From Paenibacillus glycanilyticus (GTDB lineage Bacteria > Bacillota > Bacilli > Paenibacillales > Paenibacillaceae), in contig NZ_BSSQ01000001.1 of NCBI RefSeq assembly GCF_030161375.1, forward strand, positions 1 through 64,000: a DNA stretch of 64,000 nt, written 5' to 3'. How positions within the stretch are numbered: the stretch's first letter is position 1; every line of letters starts with the position of its first letter. The notes below the pieces were generated by a model. The model did not search any database and was not told where the DNA came from. It worked only from the letters and a program-made list of their open reading frames with translations. This document shows positions 45,703-54,390 of the stretch, piece by piece. A program made the position numbers and the translations under genes.

Positions 45703-48700
45703 TTATTTTACAGAAATGGAGGTTCGGCTGTAGCCTTCCTTCGTCTTGTACACCTCAAGAGTAGCAGGGAATGCCTGCTTCAGCTCCTGCACGTGCGAGA
45801 TGACGCCAATCATGCGTCCCGAACGCTGCAAATCAACTAACGCCTCAATCGCTTTGTTAAGCGAATCCTCATCCAAAGAGCCAAAGCCCTCGTCGATAAA
45901 CATCATTTCGATCGAGACGCCGCCCTGGTAAGATTGAATAACATCCGTCATGCCTAGCGCGAGGCAGAGCGAAGCGTTAAACTTCTCGCCCCCCGACATC
46001 GTCTTCACGTCGCGGTTTTGCCCGGTGTATGCGTCATAAACGTCAAGCCCAAGCCCGCTCTGCTTGCCGCGCGTCTCCAGACGGTCGCTGCGCTGCAGAA
46101 TAAATTGCCCTCCGGACAAATGACGGAGTCTAACATTGGCAGCGTGCAAGATCTGTTCCAGGTATTCAATCAGTATATAACGTTCAAATGAAATTTTGAG
46201 TGCGTTGTCTCCCTTAAGCATTTGATACAAATCAAGCACCTGCGCAAGCTTCGCCTCAAGCTCTTTCACCCGGTGGGCCGCTTGATCAATGGATGCCTTC
46301 AGCTTACCCGCATCCTCGGCGAATCTGGAGGCAATCTGGAGCGCATTGGCGGCAGCTTCAATCCGTTGCTTAAGCTCCGCAATGGCAGCTTTCATCGCCT
46401 CGGTATCCGCCTGCACTTTGCCCGCAAGCTCTTGTTCAAGCTCTTCCGCTCGCTTATGAACGGCAGCGACAGCCGTCTTATACGCTTCTATGTGATCCTT
46501 CAATGCACGTCTTTCCTGATCCGGCAGATGGGCTGCGCGGAAGGCCTCCAAATGTTCGAACTCCGCCTTGGCCAGCTCATCCTCGAAACGTTTGGCTGCA
46601 AGCGCCGCATTGTTCCGTGCTTCAGCGAGCTGCTGCTCGGTTTGCTCCGCATGAGCTTGCTCCTCGGCAAACTTCGCGCGCATCCGAAGCAGCTCGTCTT
46701 GCGCTTGCTTCCAGGCAACGGCTAGCGACTCTGCCAAACTGCGTTGCTTCTTCAGTTGCTCTTCCATCTGCTTCGGCGAACGGAGCTCCTCCGGAATACG
46801 CTCGAGCTCCTTCTCCAGCGCCGACTGCTTGGCGCCGCGCTCTACCGCAATCTGCTGCTGCTCCGCTTGCAGCTTATCCTTCGCCTGCTGCAGCTGGTCC
46901 AGCTTCTGCTCGATCTCTTCAGAGCGCTCTTTCAGCTGCTTGCCTAACTCAACCTGCTGCCCAAGCCGTTCCGCTTCATCGTTCAGCTGCTTCCAGCGTT
47001 TCCGCAAGCTTGCCTGCTGCTCGGCAAGGCCGGATGCTTCCGCTCCGTACTCCGCTAGCTCCGCAGCGCTTCCTTCCCAGCTCGAACGCGCCGCTGCCGC
47101 TTGCAGCTGCGCTTCATTCAGCTCGCGTTCATACCGGGACAACTGCTCCTTCGCCTGCTGGAGCTGTTCTCTGGATGGCACGGCTTCCGCCGCAACCGCC
47201 TTATCCGGATGCTCTTCGCTGCCGCAGACCGGACATGGCTGTCCGTTATGAAGATGGGCGGCCAGCAGACTCGCTTGTCCTTCAATCCAGCCGCGTTCCA
47301 GCCGGTCATGCTCCTCTCGAATTCGAGCAAGAAGTGCTGCCCGCTCCTCGATCACGTTAGCATGAGCAGCAAGTTCCTTCTCGAGGTCAATTAGCCTGGA
47401 AATATATTTGCCGGTTTGGACAACCTGATTTCTCTGCTCAATCATGCCGGGCAGCTGCTCGACCGCACCTTCAATCGCCTTGAGCTGTGCGGCGAATCCT
47501 GCCTTCGCTTCCTTCGCTTCTGCGATCAACGCTTCCGCCGACGAGAGCTTCGCCGCGCCGCTGCTCTCGGCAACGCGAAGCCGCTCAACCGCGACGCGTT
47601 GCGCCTCCAGCGTCTCAACCGCCGGCGCCAGCTCCGCTAGGCGGTGCAGCTCGCGCTCCGCCGCTTGCCGCTCCGCGCCGCGTTCCTCCTCGCGACGATG
47701 CCGCTCCTCGGCTGCCGCAAGCGCCGCCTTCGCGGCTTCCGCAGCCGCGCGTCGCGTACTTGCGGCCTGCTGCTTCGCCGCGGCGTCCCGCTCCGCGCGG
47801 ACCGCCTGCTCCGCGTACGGCGCCAGCAGCGCCGCGCGCTCCGCGAGCAAGAGCCGGCGCTCTCGCTCCGCATGCTCGCCGCTTTGCGCCGCGAGCCGCT
47901 CCGCTTTGGCCCGCTCGCCGGCCAGCTCAATAAAGCGCGCATGAAGCGCCAGCTCGCTTTGCAGCGCCAGCTCCTGCTCGCCAAGCTGCCGCTGCAGCTC
48001 GCGCTTGCCTGCTTCCCCTTCCGCTGCCAGCTCGCGGTAATACGCAATCTCCTGCTCCAGCGCCTCCGACAGCTGGGCCGCATTGTACAGCTCCTGCTCC
48101 AGCGTCTGCGCAAGCAGACTGTTATCTCTTCGCGGCAAATTACCCGCCGCTTGCTTCATATAATGATCAACGCTAATCTTCGCTTCCTTCAACTGGTCGC
48201 CTAGCTCCCGGTTCTGCTGCTGGAAACGCGTCTCCAGGCGTTGATACAACTCCGTCCGGAAAATCCGGCGAAGAATCTCTTCCTTGTTATCCGTATCCGA
48301 AGTAAGCAACTTGCGGAATTCGCCTTGCGGCAGCATGACGATCTGATTGAACTGCTCCTTCGTCAGGCCAATAATCGTCTCCAGCTTCGCGTTAACGTCA
48401 TTGACCATAAACCGGTCCACAATCGGTACCGCTTCACCGCCGGTCAGCTCGTACAACTCGGCTTTGCCGCCAGTCTCGCTTTTATTCGTTCCCTTCCGGT
48501 GAGGAAGCTGACGGAATACGCGGTAAATCCGGCGCCCCACTGCAAAATCCAGCTCAACGGCCGTATGTTTCTCGTCATCGGCGAAATGGCTGCGCAGCAT
48601 GCGGGGCTCCGAGCGGTCTTCGCCGCTTGCCGTTCCGTATAGCGCAAAACAAATCGCGTCAAAAATCGTTGTTTTGCCCGCTCCGGTACTGCCGGAAATA

Positions 48701-48795
48701 ACAAACAGGCGGTGCTCGCCAAGCTCGTTGAAATCCACAATCTCCGCGTCGCGGTAAGGACCAAATGCGGTCATCGTTATTTTGAGAGGTCTCAT
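45703..48795 (-). CDS. sbcC: Exonuclease SbcCD subunit C (Rad50-like ATPase)
   Basis: 1030 residues. Walker A GSTGAGKTT at about residue 35. Long coiled coils meet at the zinc hook CPVCG (Cys521 and Cys524). The signature TMSGGEKFNASL and Walker B FIDEGFGSLDED are near the C-terminus. With SbcD it opens hairpins and DNA ends. The coil-encoding part around 47480-48000 is very GC- and Ala-rich. The start overlaps the sbcD stop by 4 bp (ATGA), so the pair is translationally coupled. Confidence 0.97.
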   Translation of the reverse strand: MRPLKITMTAFGPYRDAEIVDFNELGEHRLFVISGSTGAGKTTIFDAICFALYGTASGEDRSEPRMLRSHFADDEKHTAVELDFAVGRRIYRVFRQLPHRKGTNKSETGGKAELYELTGGEAVPIVDRFMVNDVNAKLETIIGLTKEQFNQIVMLPQGEFRKLLTSDTDNKEEILRRIFRTELYQRLETRFQQQNRELGDQLKEAKISVDHYMKQAAGNLPRRDNSLLAQTLEQELYNAAQLSEALEQEIAYYRELAAEGEAGKRELQRQLGEQELALQSELALHARFIELAGERAKAERLAAQSGEHAERERRLLLAERAALLAPYAEQAVRAERDAAAKQQAASTRRAAAEAAKAALAAAEERHRREEERGAERQAAERELHRLAELAPAVETLEAQRVAVERLRVAESSGAAKLSSAEALIAEAKEAKAGFAAQLKAIEGAVEQLPGMIEQRNQVVQTGKYISRLIDLEKELAAHANVIEERAALLARIREEHDRLERGWIEGQASLLAAHLHNGQPCPVCGSEEHPDKAVAAEAVPSREQLQQAKEQLSRYERELNEAQLQAAAARSSWEGSAAELAEYGAEASGLAEQQASLRKRWKQLNDEAERLGQQVELGKQLKERSEEIEQKLDQLQQAKDKLQAEQQQIAVERGAKQSALEKELERIPEELRSPKQMEEQLKKQRSLAESLAVAWKQAQDELLRMRAKFAEEQAHAEQTEQQLAEARNNAALAAKRFEDELAKAEFEHLEAFRAAHLPDQERRALKDHIEAYKTAVAAVHKRAEELEQELAGKVQADTEAMKAAIAELKQRIEAAANALQIASRFAEDAGKLKASIDQAAHRVKELEAKLAQVLDLYQMLKGDNALKISFERYILIEYLEQILHAANVRLRHLSGGQFILQRSDRLETRGKQSGLGLDVYDAYTGQNRDVKTMSGGEKFNASLCLALGMTDVIQSYQGGVSIEMMFIDEGFGSLDEDSLNKAIEALVDLQRSGRMIGVISHVQELKQAFPATLEVYKTKEGYSRTSISVK

Positions 48796-49961
48796 TTGGC
48801 TTCCCCCTCCTCTCGCAGCAATCCGCCAAAGGCGTCCGCAAACAGCTTTTTCTTCGGTTCATCGAGCGGAATGCCTTTAACTTCCATGTAAAAAGATTCA
48901 AACAAGCTGACCGGATCGGCTTCGCTTCTTCGCATAGTCTCCTCCGGGGCATCGCCGTCTTCGCCCAAACCGCGAACAGCCGTTACCCGGCGCTCCACGT
49001 GGAGCGCGTTCGGATACACCGCACGAACCTTTTCCATCGGGAACAAAACGGGGTTATCGTTGAGCAACGTGACGAACACATAATCTTCGTTCACCGGATG
49101 CGTCTCGATCTCTTCGATTGGACCGGCAATCCGGCGCATATCGCGAAGGGGCTGGAGCTCTCTTTTCTCAATCGACACCTGCCCGTTCGCATCCAACTCG
49201 ACGACCAGATAACCTTTCTTGTGATTCTCCTCGGAGATCGAATATTTCAGGGGAGAACCCGCGTAACGAATTTTATCGCTGCCAACAAAATGCGCCTGAT
49301 GCAAATGCCCCAGAGCCGTATAATGAAAAGGCTCGAAATAAGCAGCCCGAACATGTTCGGCCCCGCCGATCGAGAGCGGACGCTCGGAATCGCTCGTATT
49401 GGGTTCAGCTTCGCCCGTCGCGGTTACGAAAGCATGTCCAACAACGATATGTCTGGCTTCCGGATCCATCTGACTAGCAATACGCTCCGTAATCGCCCTC
49501 ATCGCTTCATCATGCGTCCGGATGCTCTCGTCTTCAAACGCAACGCGTACCTGCGCAGGATCCGCATAAGGAATCAGATGCACATGCACCTCGCCACACG
49601 CATCCTTCAGCACAACCGGCTTATGTTCCGTTCTTAGCCTTCCGGCAATATGAAGCCCGCGGCTTTCCATCATCGCCGTGCCGAAGTCAATGCGGTCCGG
49701 ACTGTCATGGTTACCGGAAATCGCAAGCACCGGCGTATCGAGCCCAACTACGATTCTCTCAAGCAGCTCGTCAAGCAAATCGACCGCTTCCGTCGGCGGA
49801 ATCGCCCGGTCGTACAAATCGCCTGCAATAATGACCGCATCCGGCCGCTCCTGCTCAACCGCGCTTACAAATTGCTCCAGCACGTAACGCTGGTCTTCCG
49901 TCATATATACACCCTGCACAAGCTTGCCTAAATGCCAGTCGGCAGTATGAAAAAATTTCAC
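48792..49961 (-). CDS. sbcD: Exonuclease SbcCD subunit D (Mre11-like nuclease)
   Basis: 389 residues. Metallophosphoesterase motifs are complete: HTADWHLGK, AGDLYDR, GNHDS, VGHAF and GHLHQ. Nuclease partner of SbcC. First gene of the pair, divergent from the MFS gene. Confidence 0.97.
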   Translation of the reverse strand: MKFFHTADWHLGKLVQGVYMTEDQRYVLEQFVSAVEQERPDAVIIAGDLYDRAIPPTEAVDLLDELLERIVVGLDTPVLAISGNHDSPDRIDFGTAMMESRGLHIAGRLRTEHKPVVLKDACGEVHVHLIPYADPAQVRVAFEDESIRTHDEAMRAITERIASQMDPEARHIVVGHAFVTATGEAEPNTSDSERPLSIGGAEHVRAAYFEPFHYTALGHLHQAHFVGSDKIRYAGSPLKYSISEENHKKGYLVVELDANGQVSIEKRELQPLRDMRRIAGPIEEIETHPVNEDYVFVTLLNDNPVLFPMEKVRAVYPNALHVERRVTAVRGLGEDGDAPEETMRRSEADPVSLFESFYMEVKGIPLDEPKKKLFADAFGGLLREEGEAK

Positions 49962-50116
49962 TTTATGAACATTCCCTTCTGATACTCCTTAACCGTACAT
50001 ATATTCGCGTTTTCCTCTCAATTTCCTTCCTGAAAATATTTCCCCAAAGCCCTATCAATGGTACAGTAGTAGACAGACTTTATAGATTTCGTTAGAGGAA
50101 GAAACAGGAGGATCAC

Positions 50117-51382
50117 ATGCACACAGAATCAGAAACAAGGACCAAACGTTCCTTGTTCAGCAACTATTCGTTGCTGCTGGCCGTCGTATTTGGCGGTTTT
50201 CTCATCTTTGGTTTCTCGGAAAATATTAAAGGACCCGCCATCCCTCGCATGCAGGCCGACTTCTCGCTTAGCGAAGCGCAGATCGGGATGTTACTTGCCC
50301 TGAATTCGCTCGGCTACCTGATCGCCTGCAGCTTTACAGCCTGGCTGGTCAAAACAATCGGCATCAAGCTGACGACTCTTCTCTCGTTTGGTTCGATGGT
50401 TATCTCGGGCTTCTGCCTTTACTACTCCGTCAATTATTCAACGATGGTACTATCCTACTTCTTCATGTACATCGGCAATGGCCTGCTCGAGATCGCGCTG
50501 GCGATTCTGGCAGCGCAAATCTTCACTCGCAACACGGGAACGATGATGAATCTGGCTCACTTCTTTTATGGACTAAGTTCGATTGTCGCTCCGCTTCTTG
50601 CCGCTAATCTGATGGGCGTCCATCTGTTTGGCGCAAGCGCCGAGCTGGGCTGGCGGGGAATGTATTGCCTGATGTTGTCGCTGGCTATACTGCCGATGAT
50701 TCCGACGATTCTAGCCAAATCTCCTAAGAAGGAAGAAAAACACGGAGAGCGGTTGTCGCTCAAGGAATACATGAAAGATAAAGCGGCTTGGCTGCTTGTT
50801 GGCGTTCTCTCTCTTGGCGTCGTGTCGGAGCTTGCGATCGGAAGCTGGCTCGTAAACTTTCTCGAAAAAGCTTACGACTGGAGTAGCGGCGAGTCTGCTG
50901 GCATGTTATCGGCCTTTTTCCTTTGTTTTACGTTTGCGAGGCTTGTATTAGGTCCGGTTACGGATCGAATCGGCTATACGTTATCGCTAATCCTGCTGTC
51001 CGCTTTCTCGGGACTCTGCTCAATAGCAGCCGTTATTGCCGGCGAGCCCGGTGCATTCCTGTTCGCGGTAGCCGGCATAGGGATCGCGCCGATCTATCCG
51101 ACGGTCATGGCGCTGATCGCCAAGCGTTATCCGAAGGAAAGCGACACGGCGATTACGTTTACGGTGACGCTGATGGGGATTGCGACGGTAGCGGGGAACT
51201 ATTTGATCGGACTTATTATCGAGTTATTCAAGAACGGCTTTGCGGAAGCCGCGCATCCAAAGGCGGGGTTAATTGCCGGTCTGCAAGCTGGTTACGTCTT
51301 CATCGGGGCATGCGCTTTGTTATGTTCCGTTATGTCGGTTTGGCTGTACCGCCATTTGAAACAACGCGGCGCCTTGCTGTAA
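50117..51382 (+). CDS. Major facilitator superfamily transporter
   Basis: 421 residues, 12 predicted helices in two halves, with a central cytoplasmic loop at about 195-215 (AKSPKKEEKHGERLSLKEYM). The second-half motif RLVLGPVTDRIG is the MFS G-x-x-x-D-R-x signature. Layout resembles FucP/sugar-type MFS permeases, but the substrate is not predictable. AGGAGGATCAC precedes the ATG. Confidence 0.85.
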   Translation: MHTESETRTKRSLFSNYSLLLAVVFGGFLIFGFSENIKGPAIPRMQADFSLSEAQIGMLLALNSLGYLIACSFTAWLVKTIGIKLTTLLSFGSMVISGFCLYYSVNYSTMVLSYFFMYIGNGLLEIALAILAAQIFTRNTGTMMNLAHFFYGLSSIVAPLLAANLMGVHLFGASAELGWRGMYCLMLSLAILPMIPTILAKSPKKEEKHGERLSLKEYMKDKAAWLLVGVLSLGVVSELAIGSWLVNFLEKAYDWSSGESAGMLSAFFLCFTFARLVLGPVTDRIGYTLSLILLSAFSGLCSIAAVIAGEPGAFLFAVAGIGIAPIYPTVMALIAKRYPKESDTAITFTVTLMGIATVAGNYLIGLIIELFKNGFAEAAHPKAGLIAGLQAGYVFIGACALLCSVMSVWLYRHLKQRGALL

Positions 51383-51387
51383 ATGAT

Positions 51388-51434
51388 AAAGGCTGCTCCG
51401 GTCACCGATTCGGGTGGACTGGAGCAGCCTTTTC
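51388..51434. terminator. Bidirectional terminator after the MFS gene
   Basis: Hairpin AAAGGCTGCTCC/GGAGCAGCCTTT, then TTCT. It serves the MFS gene and the convergent oxidoreductase gene. Confidence 0.88.
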
Positions 51435-51450
51435 TATTCCTATTCGGAAC

Positions 51451-52086
51451 TTAGTTTTCGGAAGATACCGTGAAACGCTCGTTCAGATGCGCTGCATTCT
51501 CGATCTCATCCACAAGCGCAATGGCAAAGTCCGCATAACTTACATAGCTGTTGCCTTTCGAATTCACGAGCAGATGGTCTTTCCCTTTCGTATAAGAACC
51601 GGTGCGCGCTCCTTCCGGGTCAAAGAAAGCGGACGGGCTGATGAACGTCCATTTCAGAGCTGTTGTTTGTTTAAGGTCTTCCAGGTTTTGTCCTTGATTT
51701 TTCGCCGTGGCAAGGAACATCTCCGGGAACTCCGGCGTGTTGAAGAGCTGGACCGTCTTCGCTTCATCCACGTACAAGCTGCCCGCTCCGCCAATGACGA
51801 TAAGGCGGGTGTCCGATCCGGACAACGCTTCGATCAAGGCTTTGCCAGCCTTAACATGCAGCTCTTCTTGGCCAAGCGGCGCGCCAAAAGCGTTCACGAC
51901 TACGTCGAACCCTTGCAGGTCGGCCGTTGTCAGGTCAAACACTTCTTTTTCGATAACTTGAACGCCTTCCGTAGTTAGTTTGGAACGGTTCCGTACAACC
52001 ACCGTTACTTCATGTCCGCGGCTCAGCGCCTCTTTGACAACTTGTTGACCGGCTTTGCCGGTAGCACCTACAACTGCAATTTTCAT
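51451..52086 (-). CDS. NAD(P)-binding oxidoreductase (YwnB-like)
   Basis: 211 residues from the ATG at 52086, with GAGGAGG 7-8 bases upstream. Atypical short-chain dehydrogenase fold: the GATGKAGQQVVKEAL nucleotide loop followed by VVVRNRSKL as the NADP-type second strand. It lacks a clear YxxxK pair, as usual in the NmrA/YwnB type. Downstream of the Rrf2 regulator gene in the same direction, so probably its target, perhaps in a thiol or quinone stress response. Confidence 0.85.
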   Translation of the reverse strand: MKIAVVGATGKAGQQVVKEALSRGHEVTVVVRNRSKLTTEGVQVIEKEVFDLTTADLQGFDVVVNAFGAPLGQEELHVKAGKALIEALSGSDTRLIVIGGAGSLYVDEAKTVQLFNTPEFPEMFLATAKNQGQNLEDLKQTTALKWTFISPSAFFDPEGARTGSYTKGKDHLLVNSKGNSYVSYADFAIALVDEIENAAHLNERFTVSSEN

Positions 52087-52159
52087 ATTAAATTCCTCCT
52101 CAAATGAATGGTTATCCAACGTGATGATGCATGCTTCGATAGCATAAGCCTGATTAACG

Positions 52160-52594
52160 TTACGTTTGTTGATTCGTACGAATAAGATCCGCGACCAGTT
52201 CTTCCAGCGTAATTTCCGAGAGGACGTTTTCCATCGCATGCTGCGCTTTCTTCAACACCAGCTCCAGAACAACTTGTATGCTTGCTCCAACCGGACACTG
52301 GGGATTAGGCTCCTCATGAATGTGAAAAAGCTGCCCCTCCTCAACGACATCCACCGCTCGAAAAATATCCAGCAGCGTAATCTCGCTCATTTCCCTTGTC
52401 AAATAAGCGCCTCCGGTACCTGCCCGAACTTGAACAAGTCCCGCTTTTTTCAATTGGCCCAGTAGCCTGCGTATGATGACCGGGTTTGTATTGACGCTGC
52501 CCGCGATCCACTCCGAGGTGTTATGGGCATCCTTCGATATTTCTAGCAAGGATAAAATATGGACCGCTATGGAGAAACGGCTGCTGATTTTCAT
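52160..52594 (-). CDS. Rrf2-family transcriptional regulator (YwnA-like)
   Basis: 144 residues from the ATG at 52594, with GCGGAGG about 11 bases upstream. The winged helix begins MKISSRFSIAVHILSLLEI with the recognition helix around NPVIIRRLLGQLKKAGLV and the wing RAGTGGAYLTR. There is a single cysteine (NPQCPVG), so it does not carry the three-Cys Fe-S site of IscR/NsrR. It may sense a thiol modification or a small molecule. A perfect palindrome overlaps its promoter, indicating autoregulation. The NAD(P)-binding oxidoreductase gene follows after about 75 bp. Confidence 0.92.
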   Translation of the reverse strand: MKISSRFSIAVHILSLLEISKDAHNTSEWIAGSVNTNPVIIRRLLGQLKKAGLVQVRAGTGGAYLTREMSEITLLDIFRAVDVVEEGQLFHIHEEPNPQCPVGASIQVVLELVLKKAQHAMENVLSEITLEELVADLIRTNQQT

Positions 52595-52621
52595 GGTTTG
52601 CGTTAACCTCCGCTGTAATAT

Positions 52622-52659
52622 GTTGTAACTATTGTAGTTACAACTGGGGTAGAAGTCAA
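52622..52659 (-). promoter_or_regulatory. Rrf2 gene promoter with overlapping operator
   Basis: On the minus strand TTGACT (52659-52654), 17 bases, TACAAT (52636-52631). The -10 sits inside a perfect palindrome, GTTGTAACTA and TAGTTACAAC with a 3-nt spacer (52622-52644). Binding there would block RNA polymerase, the usual mode of an autorepressing Rrf2 protein. Confidence 0.85.
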
Positions 52660-52693
52660 CGACGCTACGGTTGTTTCGGTTGATTGGTCTACG

Positions 52694-52873
52694 GTTGTTT
52701 CGGTTGATTGCTCCGTAGTAGTTTGTTCTTTGATTCAATTTTCTATAGGTTGGAACAAACGTACAAAGTCGCACTCAACTCGAAACAACGCTCCGCTTAC
52801 CGGTTTAAACCACTTCAAAAGCTGTTACAACATTGAAGCTGTTACAACATTCACAAAAGACAAGGGAAACTTT
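52694..52873. repeat. 180-bp tandem repeat, unit 1
   Basis: The first 126 bp (52694-52819, beginning GTTGTTTCGGTTGATTGC) recur at 52874-52999 with a single mismatch. The rest of the unit is diverged but carries GTTACAAC half-sites at 52824 and 52841 and a TTGTCT where the -35 would be, that is, a decayed operator module. A shorter piece of the repeat start also occurs at 52669. Confidence 0.9.
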
Positions 52874-53053
52874 GTTGTTTCGGTTGATTGCTCCGTAGTA
52901 GTTTGTTCCTTGATTCAATTTTCTATAGGTTGGAACAAACGTACAAAGTCGCACTCAACTCGAAACAACGCTCCGCTTACCGGTTTAAACCACTTCAAAC
53001 CACTTGTTGTAATAACGAAGGTTACAACACGAGTAAAAGTTAAGGAAAAACTC
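52874..53053. repeat. 180-bp tandem repeat, unit 2
   Basis: Second unit. Its end contains a degenerate operator (GTTGTAA...GGTTACAAC, 53006-53028) with TTAACT 17 bases away, at the same place in the unit as the half-sites of unit 1. Part of the repeat (CTCAACTCGAAACAA) appears again at about 53050. Confidence 0.9.
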
Positions 53054-53128
53054 AACTCGAAACAAACTCCGCTGGCGGGTAACTACATCACAATGAAAAA
53101 TCTCGGCTCCCCTTGATTAGAACAGGTC

Positions 53129-53166
53129 GTTGTAACCATTGTAGTTACAACTAGCATGAAAGTCAA
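53129..53166 (-). promoter_or_regulatory. Second full promoter-operator module, 500 bp upstream of the Rrf2 gene
   Basis: Palindrome GTTGTAACCA-TTG-TAGTTACAAC (53129-53151, one mismatch) with TTGACT, 17 bases, TACAAT on the minus strand, matching the module beside the Rrf2 gene. It faces the same direction but has no gene immediately after it. Confidence 0.75.
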
Positions 53167-53184
53167 GATCAATAAAAGTTCCCT

Positions 53185-53410
53185 CGAAAATGCTACAGCA
53201 GAGCTGTAGTTGGTCTATGTTGTACGAAATACAGCATATTAGCCTCGATTTACACCAAAAAGAAAATATAATGCACGTAATGCAGTATATTCCTTATAAT
53301 CGAGACTATATGTTCTCAACCAGCCGATTATCCTGCATTCTCTACAATGCAGGTCCCGTACTAGGGACAATTCCTTCAAATATGCTGCATTGCGTGCAAC
53401 GGAGCGAACG
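53185..53410. repeat. Interspersed intergenic repeat with several small hairpins
   Basis: Inverted pairs CTCGATT (53244) / AATCGAG (53298) and CTGCATT (53333) / AATGCAG (53346), plus several TGCA-rich motifs (ATGCACGTAATGCAG, CTGCATTGCGTGCAA). Frames on both strands are open by chance. It resembles repeats I recall between genes in other Paenibacillus genomes, but this is memory, not a search. Confidence 0.5.
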
Positions 53411-53485
53411 GTAGCGAACGGATAGAAGCGGATCTGATTTGTTTTCGGGAACTTTTTATCCACCATGAAATCCAGAATTGAATCA

Positions 53486-53514
53486 TTGACAAAAATATTT
53501 TTATGTGATATAAT
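53486..53514 (+). promoter_or_regulatory. Consensus sigma-A promoter of the MBL-fold gene
   Basis: TTGACA, 17 bases, TATAAT: exact consensus. A partly symmetric TTACAACTGATC-TTTA-GATCTGTAA follows within the leader and could be an operator. The leader is about 90 nt. Confidence 0.85.
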
Positions 53515-53610
53515 ATTAAATTTTATTATTTACAACTGATCTTTAGATCTGTAATATAGTCACATGACCTCGGCCGGGTCCCTTCATTTTGCGCGAGGAG
53601 TGTGACCTTT

Positions 53611-54342
53611 ATGCAAGCTCAACTTGCCGTATTATCCATAAGTGCCCCTGTTATGGGAAGAATAGATACCGTTCATCCTGTATGGATCGGGAATGATCAA
53701 CATCAATTGCTGCTGGATACCGGTTATCCGGCCCAGCTTCCTCAGCTTCAGGCTGAGATCGAAAGAGCTGGCGGCAGTCTTGCCAATTTAACTCATATTC
53801 TAATGACGCATCAGGACATTGACCATATCGGCAATTTACCGGAATTAACGTCAAATGCCGGGATCAAAGTGTTGGCCCATCCACTCGAGAAACCATACAT
53901 TCAAGGCGACAAAAGACTTATCCGTTTCACCGACGAAGCAATCGCAAGCATAGACCGGATGCCGGACTCCGTACCGGAGTCGTTCAGGAGCGGTTTGAAA
54001 CGGATGATGCTGAACCCGCCTAAAGCTACTGTTCATCATGAACTAATAGGCGGAGATGATCTCCCCTATTGCGGAGGCATTACGGTTATCGACACTCCTG
54101 GCCATACGCCGGGCCATATTAGCTTTTATCATAAACCTTCGCGTACCTTTATTGCCGGAGATGCCTTGACGGTGAGAGACGGCGAGCTTTATGGAGCAGA
54201 TCCTACCACAACGCTAGACCCGAATACCGCGCAAGCTTCCATTTCCAAATTGCTTGATTTCGACATCCAAACCGTCGTCTGCTATCATGGCGGAATATAC
54301 AATAAGCGAGTCATGGAACGTTTGGCCGAACTTGCACAATAA
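53611..54342 (+). CDS. MBL-fold metallo-hydrolase
   Basis: 243 residues from the ATG at 53611 (GAGGAG 10 bases upstream; a GTG at 53602 is too close). The metal motif is THQDIDHIG, with Asp replacing the second His of the classical HxHxDH. Further ligands are PGHTPGHIS, AGDAL and CYHGG near the end. Substrate unknown. It has its own strong promoter and terminator. Confidence 0.88.
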   Translation: MQAQLAVLSISAPVMGRIDTVHPVWIGNDQHQLLLDTGYPAQLPQLQAEIERAGGSLANLTHILMTHQDIDHIGNLPELTSNAGIKVLAHPLEKPYIQGDKRLIRFTDEAIASIDRMPDSVPESFRSGLKRMMLNPPKATVHHELIGGDDLPYCGGITVIDTPGHTPGHISFYHKPSRTFIAGDALTVRDGELYGADPTTTLDPNTAQASISKLLDFDIQTVVCYHGGIYNKRVMERLAELAQ

Positions 54343-54358
54343 TCTATCCGACAAAAAG

Positions 54359-54390
54359 AAGCCCGTGATTTACCCACGGACTTTTTTTTG
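54359..54390. terminator. Terminator after the MBL-fold gene
   Basis: GCCCGTG/CACGGAC hairpin with one mismatch followed by TTTTTTTT. It lies between convergent genes. Confidence 0.75.

Noticed and set aside
47444-48204. Several long frames inside sbcC
   Set aside because: GC-rich, Ala-rich coiled-coil coding sequence opens all frames; sbcC is clearly the real gene.
52730-53116. 128-codon plus-strand frame
   Set aside because: It only reads through the 180-bp tandem repeat and repeats itself; the region is better explained as operators and repeat units.
53190-53466. Open frames on both strands (74 and 75 codons)
   Set aside because: They overlap each other in an interspersed repeat with hairpins; no ribosome site of note.
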